NCBI GenBank assembly: GCA_943788235.1
Contig: CALSPM010000002.1
Location: 310,001 to 374,000, forward strand
Source: an uncultured Cyclobacteriaceae bacterium
GTDB taxonomy: Bacteria; Bacteroidota; Bacteroidia; Cytophagales; Cyclobacteriaceae
Reading direction: 5' to 3'
DNA: 64,000 bases
In this document: positions 44,676 to 55,354 of the stretch, one piece after another
How positions within the stretch are numbered: the first letter of the stretch is position 1
Layout of the letters: each line of letters opens with the position of its first letter
Notes under the pieces: model-generated
Database searches by the model: none
Seen by the model: the letters and a program-made list of their open reading frames with translations, nothing else
Told to the model about the DNA's origin: nothing
Program-made: the position numbers and the translations under genes

Positions 44676-45941
44676 ATGGATTTATTTGAAAAGTTATTAA
44701 AAGATAGAGGACATTTAGGTAGCCATTCGCATGTGGATGATAACTATTATATGTTTCCCAAATTAGAAGGGGAGATAGCACCTAGAATGATGTTTAAGGG
44801 CAAGGAGATGCTGACTTGGAGTCTAAATAATTATTTGGGTTTAGCCAACCACATTGAGGTAAGAAAGGCAGATGCACAGGCGGCGGCAAATTGGGGACTT
44901 GGGTATCCTATGGGAGCCCGCATGATGACGGGAAATTCAGATCATCATGAGCAGCTCGAGCAAGAGCTAGCTACGTTTGTCGGAAAAGAGACGGGTATGT
45001 TGCTCAATTTTGGTTACCAAGGAATTATGTCTGTGATAGATGCCCTGGTCGACCGAAAAGATGTTATTGTTTATGATGCAGAGGCACATGCCTGCATCAT
45101 TGATGGTCTTAGACTACACATAGGTAAACGTTTCGTATATCCTCACAATGACATCGACAATCTAGAGACTCAACTAAGGCGGGCTGAAAGGCTTACCAGG
45201 GAGTCTGGTGGCGGTATTCTCGTGATCACAGAAGGTGTTTTTGGGATGTCTGGTAACATGGGAGATTTGAAGTCTATCATTCGTTTAAAAGATAAGTTTA
45301 ATTTCCGGTTGCTGGTGGATGATGCCCATGGTTTCGGGACTATGGGAGCAACGGGGGCAGGAGCAGGTGAAGAACAAAATTCACAAGAAGGGATTGATAT
45401 TTATTTTTCAACATTTGCCAAATCAATGGCGAGTATAGGTGCATTTATAGCTGGGAGTTTTAATATTATAGATCATTTAAAATATAATATTCGATCTCAA
45501 ATTTTCGCCAAAACGTTGCCTATGCCATTGGTGATTGGTAATCTAAAAAGACTTGAGTTGCTCAGATCTAATCCAGGATTGAAAGATCAGTTGTGGGTCA
45601 TTGTCAATGCAATACAAAGTGGGTTAAAAGATAAAGGTTTTAATATAGGAAGTACTCAGTCGCCTGTGACTCCCGTTCTTTTGAATGGCACAACCTACGA
45701 AGCCATGAATATGGTGAGAGACTTGAGAAATGAATATAGTATCTTTTGTTCTGTTATTGCCTACCCTGTAGTACCTAAGGGAGTTATTATGCTTAGAATT
45801 ATACCTACAGCGGTCCATACTTTAGAAGATGTATCACAAACGATATCGGCATTTGAGAAGGTAAAAATAAAGTTGGATGCTGGTTTTTATGCTTCTCAAG
45901 GTGAAAAAGCAGCTATTTTGGCTAAAAAGGAAGGATTATGA
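44676..45941 (+). CDS. PLP-dependent alpha-oxoamine synthase family enzyme (possible sulfonolipid synthase)
   Basis: A 421-residue fold-type I PLP enzyme of the KBL/8-amino-7-oxononanoate synthase/serine palmitoyltransferase group. Marks: WSLNNYLGLANH, GARMMTGNSDHHEQLEQELA, the ring-stacking region NFGYQGIMSVIDAL, DAEAHACIIDGL, LLVDDAHGFGTMGATG and the Schiff-base lysine K249 in STFAKSMASIGAF. It would condense an amino acid with an acyl-CoA or acyl-ACP. Enzymes of this size and type are universal in gliding Bacteroidota; one related member makes capnine, the sulfonolipid base, from cysteate. Whether this gene is that enzyme, a serine palmitoyltransferase or another synthase cannot be settled by eye. 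No partner genes flank it. Confidence 0.75.
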   Translation: MDLFEKLLKDRGHLGSHSHVDDNYYMFPKLEGEIAPRMMFKGKEMLTWSLNNYLGLANHIEVRKADAQAAANWGLGYPMGARMMTGNSDHHEQLEQELATFVGKETGMLLNFGYQGIMSVIDALVDRKDVIVYDAEAHACIIDGLRLHIGKRFVYPHNDIDNLETQLRRAERLTRESGGGILVITEGVFGMSGNMGDLKSIIRLKDKFNFRLLVDDAHGFGTMGATGAGAGEEQNSQEGIDIYFSTFAKSMASIGAFIAGSFNIIDHLKYNIRSQIFAKTLPMPLVIGNLKRLELLRSNPGLKDQLWVIVNAIQSGLKDKGFNIGSTQSPVTPVLLNGTTYEAMNMVRDLRNEYSIFCSVIAYPVVPKGVIMLRIIPTAVHTLEDVSQTISAFEKVKIKLDAGFYASQGEKAAILAKKEGL

Positions 45942-46026
45942 TAAAAAAATTAGTTTTTATGGATTAATTTTTTTTACTTAGTCAGATAGATAATTTTAAA
46001 ATTAAACCGTTTAAAGACTTAAAACA

Positions 46027-46200
46027 ATGAAAAGATTTAATCAACTCAAAGAACTAGTAGATGCTCTAGAAGGAGATTTCGAAAAATTTTATGACAAAGG
46101 AAATAATGCTGCTGGTACTAGAGTAAGAAAAGGCATGCAAGAAATGAAGAATATGGCACAAGAAATTAGAATAGAAGTTCAGAATAAAAAAAATTCTTAA
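46027..46200 (+). CDS. Histone H1-like mini-protein
   Basis: A 57-residue protein, mostly charged helix: begins MKRFNQLKELVDALEGDFEKFYDKG and continues with TRVRKGMQEMKNMAQEIRIEV. This matches the small, highly conserved Bacteroidota family annotated as histone H1 or Hc1-like, presumably a nucleoid or DNA-associated protein. It stands alone and is followed immediately by a strong terminator hairpin, so it is probably an abundant single-gene transcript. Confidence 0.85.
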   Translation: MKRFNQLKELVDALEGDFEKFYDKGNNAAGTRVRKGMQEMKNMAQEIRIEVQNKKNS

Positions 46201-46222
46201 GCAATAATAGGCCTCAAGCATT

Positions 46223-46268
46223 AGCATAAAAAAAAGGACCAGTTTACTCTGATCCTTTTTTTTATGCT
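46223..46268. terminator. Strong hairpin terminator after the histone-like gene
   Basis: A 20-bp stem with one mismatch and a 6-base loop (TTTACT). The left arm begins AGCATAAAAAAAAGGA; the right arm ends in TCC followed by eight T and ATGCT. The run of A on one side and T on the other makes it usable in both directions. Confidence 0.85.
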
Positions 46269-46331
46269 CTAGAAAAATTAAAAAAAAATAAAATGATTTT
46301 AAGTAATATCTTAAAAAAAAGTTGAGCTTTT

Positions 46332-46808
46332 ATGAAAAGACTTAGTTCAAATATCTTTTTGTTTTTTTTGACTTTGCTTTTTTATCAATGTATTGATACC
46401 TCTACAAATAGAAAAAACATACTAAATATTAATGAAAAGCTTTTGTCTGCGAAGAGTTATACCTTTCAGAATTTCACTTTCAATACGCCCAAAGGTTGGG
46501 TTTTAATGAATCCTGAAGATTCTATAAATTTAGTCTTTTTATCACCAATGGATTCAAGTATGATGTTGGTAAATATTACTAATAAGTTTGATCCTTCTTT
46601 TTTTTCAAAACCTCAGTATGCAGCGTTTGTAAATAACGAAATAAAGTTTCAACAAAATGTTTATCAAAATTCTAAGGCTGTCGTTTTTGATATAAAAGCA
46701 TAGAATAACGATGATTCTCTACGTTTATATTTCGCTGTCCCAAGACTGCGAATAGAAGAAAATGTAGGTAATATTGAATCATCTATAGGGTCGGTTCGTT
46801 TGAATTAA
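46332..46808 (+). pseudogene. Lipoprotein gene with in-frame TAG stop
   Basis: The frame from 46332 encodes a hydrophobic leader with a lipobox (LLFYQC) and a globular part including FNTPKGWVLMNPEDS, then stops at TAG (46701-46703) after 123 residues. The same frame stays open beyond the stop for 34 more codons with protein-like content (LRLYFAVPRLRIEENVGNIE) up to TAA at 46806-46808. The simplest reading is a 158-residue lipoprotein interrupted by a nonsense change or a base-call error. Function unknown; the pattern of a short domain with GW and a beta-rich end may be a PsbP-like fold, which is a guess. Confidence 0.6.
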
Positions 46809-46881
46809 ATTTGAATTTTTATTGGAAAAATTCAAATTAATGCTTAAGTTACAAATTCGTCGACTCTAAATAGGCCAAATA

Positions 46882-47178
46882 ATGAAAAAGATCTTAACAG
46901 CTATTTCAATTTTAATTCTCATGACTTTTGCGCTCTCATCATGTTATGTAATGAATCATACTGTAGGAGAAGGAGCAAAGGGCAATACTGAAGTTGTCCA
47001 ACGACAATGGTATGTGCTTTGGGGATTAGTTCCTTTAAATGATGTGAGTACAGTTTCAATGGCAGGTGGTGCCGAAGATTATAACATTGAAGTAAAGCAG
47101 AGTTTTGTAGATGCGATCATCGGAGCTTTTACAGGTGCTGTAACCATAGCCCCTCGCACGGTAACAGTTACGAAATAA
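46882..47178 (+). CDS. Bor-like lipoprotein
   Basis: A 98-residue lipoprotein with leader ending ALSSC, then VMNHTVGEGAKG, WYVLWGLVPLND and QSFVDAIIGAFTGAVTIAPRTVTV. The order of a small N-terminal strand, a W-x-L-x-G-L stretch and a glycine-rich hydrophobic end resembles the Bor/Iss-type surface lipoproteins, and similar short lipoproteins are frequent in Bacteroidota. Function unknown. It ends 16 bases before a bidirectional terminator. Confidence 0.6.
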   Translation: MKKILTAISILILMTFALSSCYVMNHTVGEGAKGNTEVVQRQWYVLWGLVPLNDVSTVSMAGGAEDYNIEVKQSFVDAIIGAFTGAVTIAPRTVTVTK

Positions 47179-47194
47179 ATACAAGTTCAAACTT

Positions 47195-47227
47195 AAAAAA
47201 AGAATCCATTAAATGGATTCTTTTTTT
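47195..47227. terminator. Bidirectional terminator between Bor-like gene and dapA
   Basis: Seven A then GAATCCATT, one base, and the exact complement AATGGATTC then seven T: a perfect 16-bp inverted repeat (the innermost pairs cannot close). The dapA stop codon lies within it at 47209-47211, so for the minus strand the last codons of dapA form one arm of the hairpin. Confidence 0.85.
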
Positions 47228-48078
47228 ATAAACCTATTCTCTAGATCAATTGAGCCCTCCATTAAAGGAGAACGTACCGTTTTATCGCAAAGATGGATGG
47301 TTTTAAGTGCGGTTTTAATAGAAGTTGGATTTCCTTCCAAATCCATCCAGCCAAAGTATTCTCTCATTTCATTCTGATACTTTAAAGCTCTCTCATATTC
47401 CTTGTTCAAATAAGACCTTACCATGCTTCCGAACATTTCAGGCTTATAATTGGCCAAAACTGAGATTGATCCATTCCCTCCGAGCTTAAGGATAGCTAAA
47501 GTATGAGGATCATTACCAGATAGTAATAAGAAATTATCGGATTTTGCATTGATGATCCGTTCACATTGCTTTAAGTCTCCGGAAGCTTCTTTTATGCCCA
47601 TGATATTGGGATGCTCCGACAATACAAGCGTGGTGTCGGACTCAAGATTAACACCGGTACGAGAAGGGACATTGTAAAGTATGATAGGATGATCAGAAGC
47701 ATCTGCTATCTGTCTATAATGAGAGATTAAACCTGCTTGACTCGGCCGATTATAATAAGGAGTGACGGATAGAATTCCATCAATAGGATACTTGTTGATA
47801 AGGCTGATTTCTTTCAGTAATTGGGCTGTATCGTTACCTCCTAAGCCGAATAGGATGGGTTGATCTGGGGCTTTTCCTTTAGTGAATTCAAGGATTTCAA
47901 TTTTCTCATCCCAGCTCAGAGTGGCGCTTTCACCTGTAGAACCTATAATGGCGAGGTAATTTATTTCAGGAAGATCCACAAATTTTATGATGCGTTCAAG
48001 AGAATCGTAATCAATCTTTTTATCTGATAAGAAGGGCGTGACAAGGGCGACACCGGTACCTACAAATAGTTCATTCAT
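47209..48078 (-). CDS. dapA: 4-hydroxy-tetrahydrodipicolinate synthase
   Basis: Condenses pyruvate with aspartate semialdehyde, first step of the lysine branch. 289 residues, TIM barrel. Marks: GTGVALVTPF, GSTGESATLS, catalytic Tyr in LYNVPSRTG and the Schiff-base lysine K163 in GIKEASGD, then LSGNDPHTLAI and LGGNGSISVLAN. Starts one base after the DUF6913 gene and ends inside a terminator. In the order ligA-DUF6913-dapA usual for this phylum. Its pathway partner dapB is at the other end of the window. Confidence 0.96.
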   Translation of the reverse strand: MNELFVGTGVALVTPFLSDKKIDYDSLERIIKFVDLPEINYLAIIGSTGESATLSWDEKIEILEFTKGKAPDQPILFGLGGNDTAQLLKEISLINKYPIDGILSVTPYYNRPSQAGLISHYRQIADASDHPIILYNVPSRTGVNLESDTTLVLSEHPNIMGIKEASGDLKQCERIINAKSDNFLLLSGNDPHTLAILKLGGNGSISVLANYKPEMFGSMVRSYLNKEYERALKYQNEMREYFGWMDLEGNPTSIKTALKTIHLCDKTVRSPLMEGSIDLENRFIKKESI

Positions 48079-48079
48079 C

Positions 48080-48576
48080 TTAATTTTCTATTAATTTTAT
48101 GTAGCGCAAAAAATCTTCATGCTCATTTTCTTGTAGGGGTGCAATTTGCAGAGTTAACAATTCATTCTCAGGGATAGACCTATATCCAATATAACAATTG
48201 GCCTTACAATGAATCGCCACATGATTGACTAGATAATTGTTACTTCGATCTATCAATAGGACATAATCAAATTTCATATTAAAAAATTGCTGAATCTCTG
48301 TAGTTTTTGGCTTCCCCCGAAATGTAAAATCGTCTTTCATAATCATTTTCATGGTATTTTGCTCAGGAGTCTGTTCCGCTAAGGTGACACCGATGGATTG
48401 GACCTTTTTACCTAATGCTTGGAAAGAATTAATCAGTGCTTCTAGATCACAAGTCGTGTTTTCATCTAAATTTATGATGATAACAATATTTTTTATTGTT
48501 TTGAATCCTTCAACTGGAATATTGTTTTTTTTTATTCGTAATCTAAAGAGCCATTCAATAATTAGTTTTTGCATCA

Positions 48577-48580
<4 letters not shown>
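48080..48580 (-). CDS. DUF6913 family protein
   Basis: A 166-residue conserved Bacteroidota protein standing between ligA and dapA. Cytosolic in appearance: starts with a basic helix (IIEWLFRLRIKKNN), then strands around NIVIIINLDENTTCDLEALINSFQALGKKV and FDYVLLIDRSNN, ending FLRYIKLIEN. The fold could be Rossmann-like. Three ATG codons in a row at the start overlap the ligA stop by four bases. Function unknown. The family name is from memory of sequence and position. Confidence 0.8.
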
Positions 48581-50637
<2,057 letters not shown>

Positions 50638-50753
50638 TTATCTGTAATTTATCGAATCTAATTAGGTTATCAATAAAAAAAATATAGGTTTATTAATTTT
50701 GAATAATTAAAATATTTATTGGTGTAGGCAGCAGTTCGTTCAATAACCAATCG

Positions 50754-50761
50754 TAAATTTG
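50754..50761 (+). promoter_or_regulatory. Putative -7 box upstream of cca
   Basis: TAAATTTG, a perfect TAnnTTTG match, 73 bases before the proposed TTG start of cca. The -33 element is not clear. Confidence 0.35.
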
Positions 50762-50833
50762 TGCAATTAAAAGATCCAGTGGAATTACTAAATAGGTCAA
50801 GGTCATTTTCCAAAAAAAAAAAATAAAAAATCA

Positions 50834-52259
50834 TTGAATCTAAAAAATCGGATACAAAATATTGATATATTCCAAATCATTCGAGATTTGGCGGGAAAAC
50901 ATAAAATAGAGACCTATGTGATCGGTGGGTTTGTCCGAGACCTAATCATCGAACCGAAATAGTAAGCAAGATATTGATATTGTGTGCTTAGGTAGCGGAA
51001 TTCATTTGGCACAAATATTAAAAAAGTATCTTGGAGACAGCGCATCTTTGGCGATTTACAAGCAGTTCGGAACTGCATGTGTAAAATATCAAAAATTAGA
51101 AATAGAATTCGTCGGGGCTCGAAAAGAATCTTACAGATCAGAATCTCGAAAGCCAACGGTAGAAGAAGGGACTTTAGAAGAAGATCAAAATCGACGTGAT
51201 TTTACAATGAACGCCTTAGCCATAAGCCTCAATGAAAAAGATTTTGGTGAACTCACAGATCCTTTTGATGGAATAATTGATGTAAAGAAAAAAAGTATAA
51301 AAACTCCATTAGATCCCGAGGAAACTTTCTCAGATGACCCTTTGAGAATGCTTCGTGCGATTCGATTCGCATCCCAATTAAATTTTGATATTGAATCGGA
51401 TACTTTTTTGGCCATTCAAAAAATGAATTTAAGAATAAGTATCATCTCGCAAGAGCGTATAACCACGGAATTGAATAAAATTATTTTATCTGAAAAGCCT
51501 TCATACGGTTTTAATTTGTTGTTTCAGTCGGGCCTTTTAAAAATCATCTTTCCAGAATTACAAAAATTACATGGGGTTCAAATCAGAGAGGGTAAATCTC
51601 ACAAGGACAATTTTTTTCATACTTTGCAAGTGTTGGATAATGTATCGAAAGTTACGGATGATTTGTGGTTGAGGTGGGCGGCTATTTTACATGACATCGC
51701 TAAACCCGAAACTCAAAGATTTAAGAAAAAGGTAGGATGGACCTTTCATGGGCATGAAGACAAAGGTGCTCAATGGGTGCCTGGCATTTTTAAAAAAATG
51801 AAACTTCCCTTAAATGAGCATATGAAATTGGTTCAAAAATTGGTTCGTCTCCATCTCAGACCGATTGCATTGATAAGTAAAAATGTGACCGATGCTGCGA
51901 TCCGACGCTTGATGTATGAAGCGGGTGATGAGATTGATGATTTGCTCATGTTGTGTAAAGCTGATATTACCTCTAAAAACAACAACAGAGTGCAACAATA
52001 CCTAATGAATTTTAAACATGTGGAAGACAAAATTCAAAAAGTAGAATCAAAAGACTCTCTTCGTAACTTTAAAAATCCGATCACAGGAGAAAAAATCATG
52101 GAAATATTTAATTTGGAGCCCTCAAGAATAGTGGGAGAGCTGAAGGAGATGGTTAAAGAGGCCATTATTGAAAATAAAATACCCAATCAATACGATGCCG
52201 CATTAGAATATATAAAAAAGGAAGGTAAAAGTCAGGGACTTGTCTTTAAACAGAAGTAA
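50834..52259 (+). pseudogene. cca: CCA-adding tRNA nucleotidyltransferase with a frameshift
   Basis: The N-terminal frame reads from about TTG 50834 (NLKNRIQNIDIFQIIRDLAG) to YVIGGFVRDLIIE, then hits stops; from 50955 in the next frame RNSKQDIDIVCLGSGIHLA continues into an open frame to 52259. Removing one C at 50954-50955 joins them exactly, giving the GG...RD and DxD catalytic motifs in the right order. Downstream are the RRDFTMNALA motif, FDGIIDVKKK, DDPLRMLRAIRFASQL and an HD domain (HTLQVLDNV, LHDIAKPETQ, FHGHEDKGA), as in bacterial PcnB/Cca proteins. The enzyme builds or repairs the tRNA 3' end. No ATG is available at the N-terminus. Possibly only a sequence error. Confidence 0.8.
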
Positions 52260-52292
52260 TTCTTATCTTTACCTAAAATATAAGTTAAGTAA

Positions 52293-52991
52293 ATGAAAAA
52301 AATCATTATTGCAATATTAATCCTAGGTTCTTTACCCTGTTTAACATTTGCACAAGATAATATAGAGGGAGACACGCTGATACCTATGGAGGTCCAAAGA
52401 CAAATATTTGTTTATGGAGCGTCCAAAAAATATAATGATAAGATGATGCAATTATCAACTTTGTACAATTTATTAGCCTTTAACCGTAATAATAGTGCTA
52501 TCCTAGATTCAATCGCCCTTGTATATTTTGGATTGCAACAATATGTTTCTGCGGCATTGGTAAGCGTAGATGCTGTTACGTTAAATCCCAAAGATGAATT
52601 GGCAGCTGAAATAGCTGCTTTGAGCTTTGAGCAAATCGGGGCTACTGAACGGGCATTGAAATATTATGAAACCCTCTATTTGCTTAGAAATGATGTCATG
52701 ATTCTTTATCAAGTTTCTTTTCTTCAGTATAGACTAAAGAGACTAAATGAAGCTTTTACCAATGTCGATATTATCATAGCACATGCTAAGTCCAATGAAG
52801 TTCAAATTCGTTTTCCTAAAAATGATGAGTCAGAGCAAGAAGTAGCCTTAAGGACAGCGGCTAAACGTCTCAAAGCCATGATCTATGAAGAGCAAGGAAA
52901 TGTACTTGAAGCAACGAAAATATACAAGGACATATTATTAATTTCACCGGATTTTGATCTTGTGAAAAAACAGCTCGAAGATTTAAATTAG
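52293..52991 (+). CDS. Secreted TPR-repeat protein
   Basis: A 232-residue protein with a signal peptide ending TFAQ, then helical repeats compatible with four to five TPR units (LYNLLAFNRNNSAILDSIALVYFGLQQ; AALVSVDAVTLNPKDELAAEIAALSFEQIG; ALKYYETLYLLRNDVMILYQVSFLQYRL; and a last repeat near EEQGNVLEATKIYKDILLISPDF). Periplasmic or outer-membrane-associated scaffold, partner unknown. 33 bases after cca. Confidence 0.78.
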   Translation: MKKIIIAILILGSLPCLTFAQDNIEGDTLIPMEVQRQIFVYGASKKYNDKMMQLSTLYNLLAFNRNNSAILDSIALVYFGLQQYVSAALVSVDAVTLNPKDELAAEIAALSFEQIGATERALKYYETLYLLRNDVMILYQVSFLQYRLKRLNEAFTNVDIIIAHAKSNEVQIRFPKNDESEQEVALRTAAKRLKAMIYEEQGNVLEATKIYKDILLISPDFDLVKKQLEDLN

Positions 52992-53060
52992 AATGCATTT
53001 AATCTAATAGCGTGCTGAGTAAAGGCCTATTTTTTCGAGGGATAATCAGTAGCAATAATT

Positions 53061-53858
53061 ATGATTTTTTCAAAAATTATTATTTTATGGGCTCTTATTA
53101 CTTTTAATGCCTTCCAAGTTGATCCTGATTACTCAACTGAGTACATTGGTGTCTACAAAGGGAATTCCTTATTTATACAAAATCCTTACCAAAATGAGTC
53201 ATCAAATTATTGTATCACTAAAATTGATTTAAATGGTAAGGCACTTAATTTAAACTATCAATTAAGTGCCTTGATTCTTGATTTTAACAAAATCGATTTA
53301 TTTTCACCGGTTTCGATTAAAATTTTCTACAAAGACTCTCTTTGTAATCCTACAGTCATTAATCCAGATGCCATATTTTATCATTCTAGCTTTAGGTTCA
53401 ATAAGATCACCGTAAGTGATACTCTTTTAGAATGGGAGACACAAGGGGAGCATGGTAAGGGTAATTATTCTATTGAAAGGTTATATGATGGTCTTTGGGA
53501 ACACATTACTGAAGTTAAGTCCGCTTCAAAATTTGAGAAATCAAGTTATGGAGTCACTCCTGTTTTAGTTCCCGGAGCCAACAAGTTCAGGATCAAATAT
53601 GATTTCGATAATGATAAGTATTTATATTCTCAAGAGCTTGATTATGAATATTATCCAAGTCCTGTAATCTTCAGTATTAATGACTCAAATGAGCTTATTA
53701 AGCTTTCTAGGAAGGCGCATTATGAAGTGTATGATGCTGGATCTATTTTGGTGATGGAAGGTAATGGCATTGTCATTAACATCAGCAAATTAAAAGAAGG
53801 CGATTATGTCATTTATTTTGATGGGATCGCGCCCACTGGATTCTCAAAAAAGGATTGA
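53061..53858 (+). CDS. Secreted protein of unknown function
   Basis: A 265-residue protein with a weak signal segment (IIILWALITFNAF) and no lipobox. It looks beta-rich: YIGVYKGNSLFIQNPY, FSPVSIKIFYKD, LEWETQGEHGKGNYSIERLYDG, GANKFRIKYDF, and a C-terminal region with YEVYDAGSILVMEGNGIVINISKLKEGDYVIYF that resembles the Por-type sorting domain of Bacteroidota (a strand-turn pattern ending in a Y-I-Y-F strand), though the homology is not certain. The NWY-like repeats of FN3 domains may occur in the middle. Last 15 bases overlap the convergent transporter gene. Confidence 0.7.
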   Translation: MIFSKIIILWALITFNAFQVDPDYSTEYIGVYKGNSLFIQNPYQNESSNYCITKIDLNGKALNLNYQLSALILDFNKIDLFSPVSIKIFYKDSLCNPTVINPDAIFYHSSFRFNKITVSDTLLEWETQGEHGKGNYSIERLYDGLWEHITEVKSASKFEKSSYGVTPVLVPGANKFRIKYDFDNDKYLYSQELDYEYYPSPVIFSINDSNELIKLSRKAHYEVYDAGSILVMEGNGIVINISKLKEGDYVIYFDGIAPTGFSKKD

Positions 53859-55256
53859 TAGGTAGTTATAAACACTTACGCCAAAAAACTCACTCAACAC
53901 AACAATAACAAACAAGACTGCCAAGATAATGGGGCTGACATAAGAAATGGTGAAACTAAGATACTTACTCACTAACTTTTTTTTGAATCCTTTATAGCCA
54001 TTGGATATCTCTTCATTGAGCTGCTTTTTTTTCCAAATGTAGGCAGCAAAAATCACAATGCACATGCCTCCTAACAACAACATACTGTCTGTTATTTTTG
54101 AAACTAACGAAAGAAAATCTGATGACCCTGCAATTTTGAATTGATTAGAGAAGAAGTCAGAAGCTCCATTAGCAAGCATTGAAGGTAATCCAAAAAGAAA
54201 AATGATGATGGAAGCAATTAAAACTGCTTTTTTTCTACTTACTTTCCATTCATCGACGATATACGCAGTAGGTACCTCTAGTAGCGAAACTGTTGAGGTT
54301 AACGCTGCAAAAGATAATAATAGAAAAAACGTCCCTCCCACAAAAGCACCTAAATTAGGACCCAAGGTTTCAAAAGCTCGAGGCATAGTAATGAAAATTA
54401 AACCAGGACCCGCTTGATCAGAAGCTACGTTACTCATATCTCCTTGGTTGATGAAGGCAACCAAAGGAAAAATCATCATACCGGCAACAAAAGCAATGCT
54501 GACATCAGCCAAGGTAATATACGCAGCTGAGGATATTACATTATCATTTTTAGACAAATAACTTCCATAAGTAATGAGAGTACCCATACCCAATGAAAGT
54601 GAAAAAAAGGCTTGTCTTAATGCTCCACCAACCGTATTTATCGTGATTTCGCTGAGATCTGGAATTAAGTAAAATTTGATACCTTCAAATGCATTTGGCA
54701 AAGTTAAAGCGTATGCTGCAATGATTACGATCATTATGATGAGTGTAGGCATAAGAATTTTTGATAATTTTTCTATACCACCTGAGACACCCCTACCTAC
54801 AAAAAAACTTGTAGCAGACATGAAAATAACTGCATAAGTACCTACTTTGAACATGTCAGAGGTGAAATCTCCGAAATGCTTACTTACGATAAAGTTGCCC
54901 GTAATCATCTCAAAAAAGAAGCCAAATGCCCAACCTGCGATCACATTATAAAATGACAAGATCAAAATACCTGCCAAAACCCCAAAGACACCTATAAACC
55001 TCCAATTTTTGAATCCCAATGCGGTAAATGCCCCTACAGGATTCTTTCGTGTTTTTCTTCCAATAGCGATTTCAGTAACCATTACCGGGAAGCATAATAA
55101 AAAGCAAAAAACGAGATACATGAGGACAAAAGCAGCACCTCCACCCAAGCCAACCTCGAAAGGAAATTTCCAAATATTACCTAAACCTACAGCTGAGCCG
55201 GCCGCGGCCAATATGAATCCAAGCTTATTGGTGAATTTACCTCTTTCTGCAACCAT
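53844..55256 (-). CDS. Sodium-dependent transporter, NSS/SNF family
   Basis: A 470-residue symporter of the neurotransmitter:sodium symporter fold (LeuT-like) for amino acids or similar solutes. Marks: GFILAAAGSAVGLGNIWKFPF (helix 1, sodium- and substrate-binding), GRKTRKNPVGAF, FYNVIAGWAFGF, and GMGTLITYGSYLSK on helix 6. About 11-12 helices; bacterial members often have 11. Substrate cannot be predicted. Confidence 0.93.
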   Translation of the reverse strand: MVAERGKFTNKLGFILAAAGSAVGLGNIWKFPFEVGLGGGAAFVLMYLVFCFLLCFPVMVTEIAIGRKTRKNPVGAFTALGFKNWRFIGVFGVLAGILILSFYNVIAGWAFGFFFEMITGNFIVSKHFGDFTSDMFKVGTYAVIFMSATSFFVGRGVSGGIEKLSKILMPTLIIMIVIIAAYALTLPNAFEGIKFYLIPDLSEITINTVGGALRQAFFSLSLGMGTLITYGSYLSKNDNVISSAAYITLADVSIAFVAGMMIFPLVAFINQGDMSNVASDQAGPGLIFITMPRAFETLGPNLGAFVGGTFFLLLSFAALTSTVSLLEVPTAYIVDEWKVSRKKAVLIASIIIFLFGLPSMLANGASDFFSNQFKIAGSSDFLSLVSKITDSMLLLGGMCIVIFAAYIWKKKQLNEEISNGYKGFKKKLVSKYLSFTISYVSPIILAVLFVIVVLSEFFGVSVYNYLSILF

Positions 55257-55354
55257 AAAATGTTGTTCTTTTTAAACGATGGCTAAATATACTATAATCA
55301 AATGAGTGAAGGCAATGTGGTAAGAAAATAAATGGGTTTAGTACATAGCAACAT

